A stretch of 64,000 nucleotides of DNA from NCBI RefSeq assembly GCF_017876405.1, contig NZ_JAGINW010000001.1:1563203-1627202 (forward strand), read 5' to 3'. The notes beneath the pieces are model-generated. The model did not search any database, had not been told where the DNA came from, and saw only the letters and a program-made list of their open reading frames with translations. A program made the position numbers and the translations under genes. The stretch comes from Kibdelosporangium banguiense. Lineage in GTDB: Bacteria; Actinomycetota; Actinomycetes; Mycobacteriales; Pseudonocardiaceae. How positions within the stretch are numbered: position 1 is the stretch's first letter; every line of letters starts with the position of its first letter. Positions 57,477 to 64,000 of the stretch are shown here, one piece after another.

Positions 57477-58973
57477 ATGGGAAGGGACGTGACGACCGGG
57501 GCCCACACCCGGGACGATCGCCAACGTTACCGCCGTAAAGTCCAGCGTTGCCTGGACGCGCTGGCAGCGATGCTGAACAGCGGGACATTCGCCTTTCACC
57601 GCAGGCAGATGGGCTTGGAGATCGAGCTCAACCTGGTCGACGAGCAGCTCAACCCGTCGATGACCAATGCCGTGGTGCTCGAGAAGATCGCCGACCCGGA
57701 CTTCACGCTGGAACTGGGTCAGCACAACATCGAGCTGAACGTGCAGCCCCGTCCGCTGGACGGCGACGAAGCGCTTGACCTGGAACAGGATCTGCGCGCG
57801 TCGTTGACCAGGGCCAACTCCAAGGCGCACGACGCGGGCTCGGACCTGGTCATGATCGGGATCCTGCCCACGCTGACCGAGGAGCACTTCGACGCGCGCT
57901 GGCTCTCGCCGAGCAGCCGGTACGCCGTGCTCAACGAGCGCATCTTCGCCGCTCGCGGCGAGGAGATGCTGCTCAACATGGAGGGCGAGCCGATGCCGGG
58001 ACGCCCGGCGGACCGGTTGCGCAGCTACACGCAGTCGATCCTGCCGGAAGCCGCGTGTACGTCGGCACAACTGCATCTGCAGGTCGCGCCCGAGGACTTC
58101 GCCGCACACTGGAACGCGGCGCAATGCCTGGCCGGTCCTCAGGTCGCGCTCGCGGCCAACTCGCCTTTCCTGCTGGGCAAGGCACTCTGGCACGAGACGC
58201 GGATCCCGTTGTTCGAACAGGCCACCGACACCCGGCCGGAGGAGCTCAAGAACCAGGGTGTGCGGCCCCGAGTGTGGTTCGGTGAACGCTGGATCACCTC
58301 GATCTTCGACCTGTTCGAGGAGAACGTCCGCTACTTCCCCGGCCTGCTGCCCGAAATGGACGACGAGGACCCGATGGCGGAACTCGCCGAAGGCCGGGCG
58401 CCCACATTGCGGGAACTACGACTGCACAACGGAACCGTGTGGCGGTGGAACCGGCCTGTCTACGACGTCGTGGACGGCGTTCCACACCTTCGGGTGGAAA
58501 ACCGTGTTCTGCCGGCGGGCCCGACCGTCGTCGACCTGGTCGCCAACGCCGCCTTCTTCTATGGGGCACAGCGTGCGCTCGTCCTGGAAGATCGTCCACT
58601 CTGGACGCAGATGTCCTTCCAGGCGGCCGAGGAGAACCTGTACGCCTCGGCCCGGCACGGGCTGGGCGCGCAGCTGTACTGGCCCGGCATCGGCTGGATC
58701 CCGCCGGACGAACTGGTGCTGCGCAGGCTGCTTCCCATGGCGCACGAGGGTTTGCGCCACTGCGGCGTGTCGGACGCGGCGCGCGAGCGGTATCTCGACG
58801 TGATCGAGCAACGATGCGTGGCACGGCGTAACGGCGCCTCGTGGCAGCGGGAGACCGTGGCCAAGATGGAGCAGCGCGGCATGGACCGGGACGCGGCGCT
58901 GGTCGGCATGCTGCGGGCGTACATCGAGATGATGCATACCGGCGAGCCTGTGCACACCTGGCCGGTCGGTTAG
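57477..58973 (+). CDS. Glutamate-cysteine ligase family protein
   Basis: 498 residues from the ATG at 57477 after GGGGAGG. GLEIELNLVDEQLNPSMTNA, LGQHNIELNVQPRPLDG, ACTSAQLHLQVAP and ANSPFLLGKALWHETRIPLF are GCS2-type blocks (ATP/Mg and substrate sites). True glutamate-cysteine ligase (EgtA) in actinobacteria feeds ergothioneine; no egt genes are here, so the amino-acid substrate is uncertain. The enzyme is longer than YbdK-type members. A TetR gene begins 9 bp after the stop. Confidence 0.82.
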   Translation: MGRDVTTGAHTRDDRQRYRRKVQRCLDALAAMLNSGTFAFHRRQMGLEIELNLVDEQLNPSMTNAVVLEKIADPDFTLELGQHNIELNVQPRPLDGDEALDLEQDLRASLTRANSKAHDAGSDLVMIGILPTLTEEHFDARWLSPSSRYAVLNERIFAARGEEMLLNMEGEPMPGRPADRLRSYTQSILPEAACTSAQLHLQVAPEDFAAHWNAAQCLAGPQVALAANSPFLLGKALWHETRIPLFEQATDTRPEELKNQGVRPRVWFGERWITSIFDLFEENVRYFPGLLPEMDDEDPMAELAEGRAPTLRELRLHNGTVWRWNRPVYDVVDGVPHLRVENRVLPAGPTVVDLVANAAFFYGAQRALVLEDRPLWTQMSFQAAEENLYASARHGLGAQLYWPGIGWIPPDELVLRRLLPMAHEGLRHCGVSDAARERYLDVIEQRCVARRNGASWQRETVAKMEQRGMDRDAALVGMLRAYIEMMHTGEPVHTWPVG

Positions 58974-58982
58974 TGTCATGGG

Positions 58983-59579
58983 ATGCCGAAGATAATCGGT
59001 GAATCCTTGGCGGCGCACCGCGAACAGGTGCGCGCCAAGGTGTTCGACGCGATGCGCACACTGCTCTACACCCGTGGTTTCGACGCGATCACGCTGTCCG
59101 GCGTGGCGACGGCGGCCGGCGTGGGCCGGTCCGCGATCTACAACCACTTCCCGGACCGGGAGTCGTTGCTGGTCGCGTTCGTCGAGCACGAGACCGCGCA
59201 GTACGTGATCCGCTTGCAGGAGGCGCTCACGGCGGTCACCGATCCGGTCGAGGCGCTTGCCGTGTTCGTACGCATGCAACTGCGCGTGCTCGCGGGCCGG
59301 CACACACCGCCAGGCGCGAAGCTGAACGCGCTGCTGTCGCCGGAGGCGTACAAGCGGATGGCCGAGCACGTCGACCCGATCACCGCACAGCTACGCACGA
59401 TCCTCACCGAAGGCATCCGGACCGGGCAGATGGTCGACGAGGACGTCGACGTGCTGGTGCCGATGGTCACGGCCTGCCTGGCGTCCCGTGAGGTCGTGGA
59501 CGTCGAGGGCGATCTTGATGCCGCGATCGAGACCGCCGTGCGCTTTGTCTTGCGAGCCGTCGGAGTTAGGGTGGCCTAA
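58983..59579 (+). CDS. TetR-family regulator upstream of heme oxygenase
   Basis: 198 residues. Helix-turn-helix in FDAITLSGVATAAGVGRSAI, YNHFPDRESLLVAFVEHET; the C-terminal ligand domain is standard in size. It lies 9 bp after the ligase-like gene. The 18-bp perfect palindrome TCTGACA-GCGG-TGTCAGA sits 24-41 bp beyond its stop, in the promoter of the heme oxygenase gene, so control of that gene is likely. Its own last codons overlap the candidate iron box of the same promoter. Confidence 0.88.
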   Translation: MPKIIGESLAAHREQVRAKVFDAMRTLLYTRGFDAITLSGVATAAGVGRSAIYNHFPDRESLLVAFVEHETAQYVIRLQEALTAVTDPVEALAVFVRMQLRVLAGRHTPPGAKLNALLSPEAYKRMAEHVDPITAQLRTILTEGIRTGQMVDEDVDVLVPMVTACLASREVVDVEGDLDAAIETAVRFVLRAVGVRVA

Positions 59580-59584
59580 CCGAG
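59566..59584 (+). promoter_or_regulatory. IdeR/DtxR-like iron box before heme oxygenase
   Basis: TTAGGGTGGCCTAACCGAG matches the IdeR/DtxR consensus at 15 of 19 positions (either G or C allowed in the centre). It overlaps the end of the TetR gene and lies 53 bp before the heme oxygenase ATG. Corynebacterial hmuO is DtxR-controlled, which makes this site credible. Confidence 0.75.
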
Positions 59585-59602
59585 GGAAATGACCTATCCT
59601 TT

Positions 59603-59620
59603 TCTGACAGCGGTGTCAGA
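59603..59620 (+). promoter_or_regulatory. Palindromic operator (probable TetR site) before heme oxygenase
   Basis: TCTGACA-GCGG-TGTCAGA, perfect 7-bp arms. It lies just after a TATCCT -10-like hexamer (59595-59600) and ends 16 bp before the start codon, an ideal spot for repression by the TetR protein encoded directly upstream. Confidence 0.6.
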
Positions 59621-59636
59621 TAAAGGAGACGTGAGC

Positions 59637-60287
59637 ATGAGCCCGACGTTCTCGGAAACCCTGCGAGCTGCGACGATGCCGGTCCACGAGACCGCCAACC
59701 ACTCGCCGTACATCTCGGCACTGCTGGGCGGAGAGCTCAGCGTGGACGCGTTCGCCGCGCTGGCCAGCCAGCTCTACTACGTGTACTCGGCGATCGAGGA
59801 AGCCGCCGAGGCGATGCGCGACGACCCGGTCGGCGGCAAGTTCGTGTTCGACGAGCTGACACGTCAGCCCGCGCTCCGCCAGGACATGGCCTTCTACTTC
59901 GGACCGGCGTGGGAGTCGGCGATCTCGCCGTTGCCCGCGACCGAGGAGTACTGCGGACGGATCCGCGAGGTCGCCTTCACCTGGTCCGGCGGGTTCGTGG
60001 CGCACCACTACACGCGCTACCTCGGTGACATCGCCGGTGGCCAGGTCATCCGGCACAAGCTGAAGAACCTGCACGGCGTGACCGGGCCCGGCTCGATGTT
60101 CTACGTCTTCGACCAGATCCCCAGCGCGCCCAAGTTCCGGGACAACTACCGCGAGCTGCTCAACACCGCGCCCTGGGACGCACAGGAACGCAAGCGCGTG
60201 ATCATGGAGAGCATCCGGGCGTACGAGCTGAATGTCGGCATCTTCAGCGCTCTCGCCAAGGACATGCCCAGGTATTCCATGTCCTGA
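59637..60287 (+). CDS. hmuO: Heme oxygenase
   Basis: 216 residues from the ATG at 59637, 8 bases after AAAGGAGA; GTG at 59631 is too close to it. It opens heme to biliverdin, CO and Fe2+, recovering iron. His17 in MPVHETANHSPYISALLGG is the axial ligand (compare HmuO His20). TRYLGDIAGGQVIRHKLKNL is the distal-helix Gly-rich motif, and FYFGPAWE is conserved. Two operators precede it (candidate iron box and candidate TetR palindrome), so it should respond to iron and to one more signal. Confidence 0.95.
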   Translation: MSPTFSETLRAATMPVHETANHSPYISALLGGELSVDAFAALASQLYYVYSAIEEAAEAMRDDPVGGKFVFDELTRQPALRQDMAFYFGPAWESAISPLPATEEYCGRIREVAFTWSGGFVAHHYTRYLGDIAGGQVIRHKLKNLHGVTGPGSMFYVFDQIPSAPKFRDNYRELLNTAPWDAQERKRVIMESIRAYELNVGIFSALAKDMPRYSMS

Positions 60288-60321
60288 GGGTGATCATGAT
60301 CGCGCCCCGCCGGCCCTCTTA

Positions 60322-60356
60322 TTGCGAGTAGGTTGCAAGTAGAAGATACTTGCAAC
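60322..60356 (+). promoter_or_regulatory. Nur-like (nickel) operator and large palindrome before sod
   Basis: TTGCGA-GTAGG-TTGCAA (60322-60338) matches the Streptomyces Nur box pattern tTGCaa-N5-ttGCAA. The second half also begins a 25-bp palindrome, GTTGCAAGTA-GAAGA-TACTTGCAAC (60332-60356). It lies 22 bp before the start codon. In S. coelicolor Nur represses the iron SOD when nickel is plentiful, and this gene is of the Fe/Mn type. Confidence 0.6.
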
Positions 60357-60377
60357 ACCTACCCGTAAGGAGGGCCG

Positions 60378-61007
60378 ATGGCCCCGTACGTCCTGCCGGA
60401 CCTGGACTACGACTACGGCGACCTCGAGCCGGCGATCATCGGCGAGATCAACGAGCTGCACCACGGCAAACACCACGCCGCCTACGTCAAGGGTGCCAAC
60501 GACACCCTGGAGAAGATCGACGAAGCTCGCGACAAGGCGGACTTCGGTTCGATCGTCGGCCTGGAGACCACGCTGGCCTTCAACCTGGCCGGCCACTCCC
60601 TGCACCAGGTGTGGTGGAAGAACCTGAGCCCCGACGGCGGCGACAAGCCGACCGGTGAACTGGCGGCCGCGATCGACGAGTTCTTCGGCTCGTTCGACAA
60701 GCTGCGCGCCCAGCTGAACGCGGCGGCGACCACGATCCAGGGCTCCGGCTGGGGAATCCTGTCCTGGGACCCGGTTGGCCAGCGCCTGCTCACCCAGCAG
60801 CTCAAGGACCACCACGCGAACCTGTCGATCGCCACCACCCCGTTGCTGGCCTTCGACGTCTGGGAGCACGCCTACTACCTGCAGTACCGCAACGTGAAGG
60901 CGGACTACATCAACGCCCTCTGGAACGTCGTGAACTGGGAGGACGTCAACGCCCGTTTCGTCGACGCCCGCAACGGACTCAACGGCCTGCGCGTCCCGCA
61001 GGCCTAG
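60378..61007 (+). CDS. sodA: Fe/Mn superoxide dismutase
   Basis: 209 residues with AAGGAGG at 60367-60373. Metal ligands His28 ([10 protein letters not shown]), His76 ([14 protein letters not shown]), and the Asp and His of [15 protein letters not shown] are in place. It dismutates superoxide to oxygen and peroxide. The sequence is near mycobacterial SodA (Fe type); metal use is not certain from sequence. Nur-like sites upstream suggest nickel-responsive repression. No export signal. A 15-bp-stem terminator follows. Confidence 0.96.
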   Translation: MAPYVLPDLDYDYGDLEPAIIGEINELHHGKHHAAYVKGANDTLEKIDEARDKADFGSIVGLETTLAFNLAGHSLHQVWWKNLSPDGGDKPTGELAAAIDEFFGSFDKLRAQLNAAATTIQGSGWGILSWDPVGQRLLTQQLKDHHANLSIATTPLLAFDVWEHAYYLQYRNVKADYINALWNVVNWEDVNARFVDARNGLNGLRVPQA

Positions 61008-61053
61008 AACCCCTGGCAGCGGATGCTCCGACAAGCGAAGCTGCCGAGGAAAT

Positions 61054-61087
61054 GTGAAAGCCCCGGCCTGCTGGCCGGGGCTTTCAC
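61054..61087 (+). terminator. Terminator after sod
   Basis: GTGAAAGCCCCGGCC (61054-61068) and GGCCGGGGCTTTCAC (61073-61087) form a 15-bp perfect stem, loop TGCT. Confidence 0.9.
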
Positions 61088-61131
61088 TGTTCCCGAACTG
61101 ACTGCCGCTCCCACCACGAAGCGGACAAGTA

Positions 61132-61150
61132 TGAGGTTAGCCTACCCTCA
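61132..61150. promoter_or_regulatory. Orphan IdeR/DtxR-like iron box in a convergent gap
   Basis: TGAGGTTAGCCTACCCTCA matches the consensus at 16 of 19 positions, the best in this window. It lies between the sod terminator and a TGCCCCC hairpin, with converging genes on both sides and no start codon near. Either a small RNA is controlled from here or the site is a relic. Confidence 0.55.
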
Positions 61151-61173
61151 CTAACTCCGCAAGAGTCTGAGTT

Positions 61174-61228
61174 TGCCCCCAAAGTGGCGTTGGGAGCGCT
61201 GGACGCTCCGAAAGCCACTTTGGGGGCA
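61174..61228. repeat. TGCCCCCAAAG palindromic element, copy 2 (probable terminator)
   Basis: 55 bp with the same 15-bp arms as the element at 5482-5536 and only two differences, both in the inner stem region (GGAGCG/CGCTCC here forms 6 pairs). It begins 30 bp past the stop of the minus-strand MFS gene. Confidence 0.8.
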
Positions 61229-61258
61229 CCCCTCACGCTGCGCCGTAGCCGCAAGGCG

Positions 61259-62563
61259 TCACACGGCGGCGTTCTCCACCTTGGTGCGCCACCGAAGAAC
61301 GATGCCCAGGATGACTGCGGCGAGGATGGCCGTGGCGCCACCGACGATCAGTGGTGACCGGCCGCCGAACTCGTTGGCGAGCCAGCCTGTCATCGGGCCG
61401 GCGATGGGGTTGCCACCCAGGAAGAGCAGCATGTACAGGCCCATGACGCGACCGCGCATCTCCTGGCTGACCGACAGCTGCACGGTTGTGTTGGCCGTTG
61501 TCATGAACGTCATCACGGCCAGGCCGACCGGAATCAGGGCGAGCGCGAAGCTCAGGTAGGTCGGCATCAGACCGGCCCCGATCTCGAGCACCCCGAACAA
61601 CAGCGCCGACCCGAACAGCATCCGCATCCGTGGCTTGCCGTTGAAGCTGCGCCGCGCTGCCAGCAGAGCACCGGCGAGTGTTCCGACCGCGAGCATGGTG
61701 GACAGCAGGCCGTAGCCGTCGGCTTCCTTGTGGAAGACGTTGGCGGCCATGATCGCCAGGGTCGTGAAGAAGGTGATCCCGAAGGTGCTCACGCAGAACA
61801 CCAGCGTCAGCACCACGACCAGGTCAGTCCGGCCTTTGACGTAACGAAGCCCTTCCCGCAACTGGCCTTTCGCCCGTGGAACGCGAGGACCGCGTTGCAG
61901 CTCCGAAGGCCGCATCATGAACAACCCGGTGATCACCGCCGCCGTGGTCGCCGCGTTGATCAGGAAGACCATGCCGGTGCCGACCCAGATGATCAGCACA
62001 CCGGCAACGGCCGGGCCGACGACACGTGCCAGGTTGAAGGAGGAGGAGTTCAGCGCGACCGCGTTGGTCAACTGGCCGATCCCGACCATCTCACCCACGA
62101 ATGACTGCCGCACCGGGGTTTCGATCGCCACGAAACAACCGAAGATGAAGCACAGCGCGTAGACGTGCCAGAGCTGGACAGTCCCGGTGACGTCCAGAAC
62201 GCCCAGTGTCACAGCACATCCGGCCATCGCGGTCTGCACGACGATCAGCAGCTTGCGTTTGTCGAGCCGGTCGGCCAGGACACCCGCGTAGAGCGAGAGG
62301 AAGAGCGTCGGCGCGAACTGCAGCGCGGCCGCTATGCCCAGGGCGACCGGGTTGTTGCCGGTCAGCGTGAAGACGAGCCAGTCCTGGGCGATCCGGTTCA
62401 TCCAGGTGCCGACGTTGGAGATCACCTGGCCGGAGAAGAACAAACGGTAGTTGCGGATCCGTAAGGACGAGAAGGTGCCCTGCTTGGGAGGTGTCGGTGG
62501 CGGAGGTAGGTCTGAGTCGACTGTGGTTGTCTTCCCTCGGGTCCCACCCGCCTCTGTCAGCAC
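61259..62563 (-). CDS. MFS transporter (MFS_3, drug or siderophore exporter-like)
   Basis: 434 residues, GTG start 4 bp after the MarR gene stop. A Thr/Pro-rich cytosolic head, then twelve helices. GTWMNRIAQDWLVFTLTGNN, LSLYAGVLADRLDKRKLLIV (motif A) and NLARVVGPAVAGVLIIWVG are MFS_3 features. It is very probably controlled by the MarR protein encoded before it, as are many multidrug exporters. An orphan iron box lies behind its 3' end, which does not place it under iron control. Confidence 0.9.
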   Translation of the reverse strand: MLTEAGGTRGKTTTVDSDLPPPPTPPKQGTFSSLRIRNYRLFFSGQVISNVGTWMNRIAQDWLVFTLTGNNPVALGIAAALQFAPTLFLSLYAGVLADRLDKRKLLIVVQTAMAGCAVTLGVLDVTGTVQLWHVYALCFIFGCFVAIETPVRQSFVGEMVGIGQLTNAVALNSSSFNLARVVGPAVAGVLIIWVGTGMVFLINAATTAAVITGLFMMRPSELQRGPRVPRAKGQLREGLRYVKGRTDLVVVLTLVFCVSTFGITFFTTLAIMAANVFHKEADGYGLLSTMLAVGTLAGALLAARRSFNGKPRMRMLFGSALLFGVLEIGAGLMPTYLSFALALIPVGLAVMTFMTTANTTVQLSVSQEMRGRVMGLYMLLFLGGNPIAGPMTGWLANEFGGRSPLIVGGATAILAAVILGIVLRWRTKVENAAV

Positions 62564-62567
62564 CTCT

Positions 62568-63017
62568 TTATTGCCCCGCCATCCTGTCGATGATCTCGGC
62601 CGCGCGGGTGAGTGTCTCCCGCTCGGACTCGTCCAATTCGGACAGACGCGCGTCCAGCCAGGCCTCCCTGGCGGAGATGTCGGCCTCGATGTAGCTCAGG
62701 CCTTGCCCGGTCAGTTCGACGATCACCTGACGGCCGTCGTTGGGGTGGGCCCGTTTGCTGATGTAACCCAGGTCCTCCAGGGCGCTGATCACTCTCGTCA
62801 TCGAGGGCGGCTGCACGCCTTCCCGCGCCGCGAGCTCGCCGGGCGTCATCGGGCCGCACTTGTGCAGGCTCGACAGCGCCGAGATCTGGCTCAACGTGAC
62901 CGACGCGTTTGTCCGCTGTGCCCGCAACCGTCTGTTCAGCCGCATCACCGACAGCCTGAGACGGCTGGTCAGCGAGCGGTCGTCAGCGGAACCGGACACA
63001 TACTTAGCATACCTCAT
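62568..63017 (-). CDS. MarR-family regulator
   Basis: 149 residues from the ATG at 63017; GTG at 62999 is possible. Winged helix: VTLSQISALSSLHKCGPMTP, GELAAREGVQPPSMTRVISA, LGYISKRAHPNDGRQVIVEL. Helices at both ends make the dimer. A 24-bp perfect palindrome ends 3 bp before the ATG and contains a TATGTA -10-like sequence, so the mRNA may be leaderless and the gene autorepressed together with the MFS exporter downstream. Confidence 0.9.
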   Translation of the reverse strand: MRYAKYVSGSADDRSLTSRLRLSVMRLNRRLRAQRTNASVTLSQISALSSLHKCGPMTPGELAAREGVQPPSMTRVISALEDLGYISKRAHPNDGRQVIVELTGQGLSYIEADISAREAWLDARLSELDESERETLTRAAEIIDRMAGQ

Positions 63018-63019
63018 GA

Positions 63020-63043
63020 TTTACATACCCGCTGGTATGTAAA
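63020..63043 (-). promoter_or_regulatory. MarR operator overlapping a probable leaderless promoter
   Basis: TTTACATACC-CGCT-GGTATGTAAA, perfect 10-bp arms with a 4-bp spacer, directly upstream of the MarR ATG at 63017. TATGTA in the proximal arm is a -10 candidate 4 bp from the ATG. It also lies just behind the stop of the permease gene at 63049. Confidence 0.7.
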
Positions 63044-63048
63044 TGCGG

Positions 63049-64000
63049 TCACCCGATCGCGGCCTGGATCGGGCCCACCGCGAAGTACGCCACGAACGCC
63101 ACCGCGACCACCCACATCAGCGGGTGGATTGTCCTGGCACGACCGGAAACCAGGCGCAGGATCACGAAGCTGATGAAGCCCGCGCCGATGCCGTTGGCGA
63201 TTGAATACGTGAACGGCATCACGACGATCGTGAGGAACGCCGGCAACGCGATCGAGAAGTCGTCGAAATCGATCTCCTTGATCTGCGCCATCATCAGCAC
63301 ACCAACCACGACCAGTGCGGGCGCGGCAGCCTCGACCGGCACGACTTGGTACAGCGGTGTGAAGAACATCGCGATGATGAACAGCAAGCCGGTGACCACG
63401 TTGGCCAGGCCGGTCCTCGCACCCTCGGCGATGCCCGACGCGGACTCGATGTAGACCGTGTTGGAGCTGCTGGACGCCGCACCACCGGCGACCGCGCCCA
63501 GGGAGTCGACGAACAGGGCCTTGCCGACGCCGGGCAACTGGTCTTGCTTGTCGATCAGGCCGGCTTCCTTGCCCAGCCCGGTCATCGTGCCGACCGAGTC
63601 GAAGAAGTCCGTCAGCACCAGGGTGAAAACCAGCAGAGCCGCCGTGATCGCGGGCACCCGGCTCCACGCGCCGAACGAGAAGTCACCGAGCAACGACAGG
63701 TCCGGCAGGTCGAAGACCTGGTCGGGCATGGCGGGATAGCCCAGGTTCCAGCCCTTCGGGTTCACGCCCGCCGACGGCCCGGCCTTCACGATCGCTTCGA
63801 GCACGATCGAGAACACCGTCGAGAACAGCACGCCGATCAGGATCGCGCCCTTGACCCTCTTGGCCACCAGAATGCCGGTGACCAGCAGGCCTATCACGAA
63901 CACCAGGGTCGGCCAGGACGCGATCGACCCGGAGATGCCAAGACCGACCGGCACGGTCGTGTTGGCCGCGTCCGGGATGCGCCGCACGAAACCGGCGTCG
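63049..64000 (-). CDS. NCS2-family purine permease (AzgA-like), 5' end outside window
   Basis: At least 317 codons; the reading frame is open to the window edge, so the N-terminal part (about a third of a roughly 480-residue protein) is missing. TLVLTDFFDSVGTMTGLGKE and SLGAVAGGAASSSSNTVYIE are characteristic of the adenine/guanine/hypoxanthine permease group, with IESASGIAEGARTGLANVVT next. Six or more helices are visible. It imports a purine base by proton symport. Confidence 0.92.
   Translation of the reverse strand, partial: DAGFVRRIPDAANTTVPVGLGISGSIASWPTLVFVIGLLVTGILVAKRVKGAILIGVLFSTVFSIVLEAIVKAGPSAGVNPKGWNLGYPAMPDQVFDLPDLSLLGDFSFGAWSRVPAITAALLVFTLVLTDFFDSVGTMTGLGKEAGLIDKQDQLPGVGKALFVDSLGAVAGGAASSSSNTVYIESASGIAEGARTGLANVVTGLLFIIAMFFTPLYQVVPVEAAAPALVVVGVLMMAQIKEIDFDDFSIALPAFLTIVVMPFTYSIANGIGAGFISFVILRLVSGRARTIHPLMWVVAVAFVAYFAVGPIQAAIG

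Noticed and set aside
59589..59636. Earlier ATG at 59589 as the heme oxygenase start.
   Set aside because: It would run through the palindromic operator and -10-like site, and the strong AAAGGAGA site fits the ATG at 59637.

Overview
The window is about 64 kb of high-GC, gene-dense DNA with many GTG and TTG starts and 1-4 bp start/stop overlaps. Gene content points to an actinobacterium, most likely Pseudonocardiales (a relative of Amycolatopsis, Kibdelosporangium or Lentzea). The supporting genes are a YbaB/EspC-like/WXG type VII substrate set, the septation protein SepH, a DUF2537 protein, a mycobacterial-type SOD, SigE-family sigma with a membrane partner, LGFP repeats, and candidate IdeR/DtxR and Nur operator sites. 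The genus is an inference. I found no tRNA, rRNA, CRISPR array, phage or intact insertion sequence.

Layout. 0.3-1.9 kb: three-gene type VII secretion substrate cluster (minus). 2.0-4.1 kb: NatAB-like ABC exporter. 4.1-8.0 kb: photolyase, citrate synthase and a PfkB sugar kinase (minus). 8.1-13.0 kb: acyl-CoA dehydrogenase, then an amidohydrolase plus Tat-exported GH95-like hydrolase pair. 13.1-13.9 kb: a toxin-antitoxin pair with an iterated operator. 14-19.2 kb: aldose epimerase, secreted serine protease, LmrA-type TetR with metallo-beta-lactamase-fold hydrolase, amino-acid permease. 19.3-21.3 kb: EntS-like MFS exporter behind a probable iron box, and pdxH. 21.4-25.9 kb: urease operon ureABCFGD without ureE. 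25.9-28.2 kb: ornithine cyclodeaminase-like gene and a second citrate synthase. 28.3-31.8 kb: ABC transporter fused by overlaps to a NarL-type two-component system. 31.9-36.5 kb: small secreted metalloprotease, DUF7711-like protein, serine beta-lactamase-like hydrolase, serC, and a VapBC pair. 36.5-37.4 kb: two decaying-looking hypotheticals. 37.9-40.9 kb: a 999-residue secreted beta-propeller/PKD/LGFP protein.

Second part. 40.9-46.5 kb: a MacAB-like ABC operon with a duplicated-motif lipoprotein, divergent from an OmpR-type two-component system; the kinase gene overlaps a GT87 mannosyltransferase gene by 310 bp antisense. 47.7-52.1 kb: sepH, a SigE-type sigma factor with membrane partner, and a large membrane protein. 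52.3-55.9 kb: heterodimeric ABC exporter with one degenerate ATP site. 55.9-58.9 kb: DUF2537, SpoU-type methyltransferase and a glutamate-cysteine ligase-family enzyme. 59-61 kb: TetR, heme oxygenase (candidate iron box plus candidate TetR operator) and superoxide dismutase (Nur-like operator). 61.3-64 kb: MFS transporter, MarR regulator and an NCS2 purine permease cut by the window edge.

Several non-coding patterns recur: (i) three intergenic elements with TTGTCCACA (actinobacterial DnaA-box-like) pairs, two of them bounded by inverted terminal repeats; (ii) three members of a TGCCCCCAA palindrome family just after gene ends; (iii) three IdeR-like boxes, one of them with no obvious target gene; (iv) an over-represented TCCAC(A/T)GTGGA palindrome inside genes.
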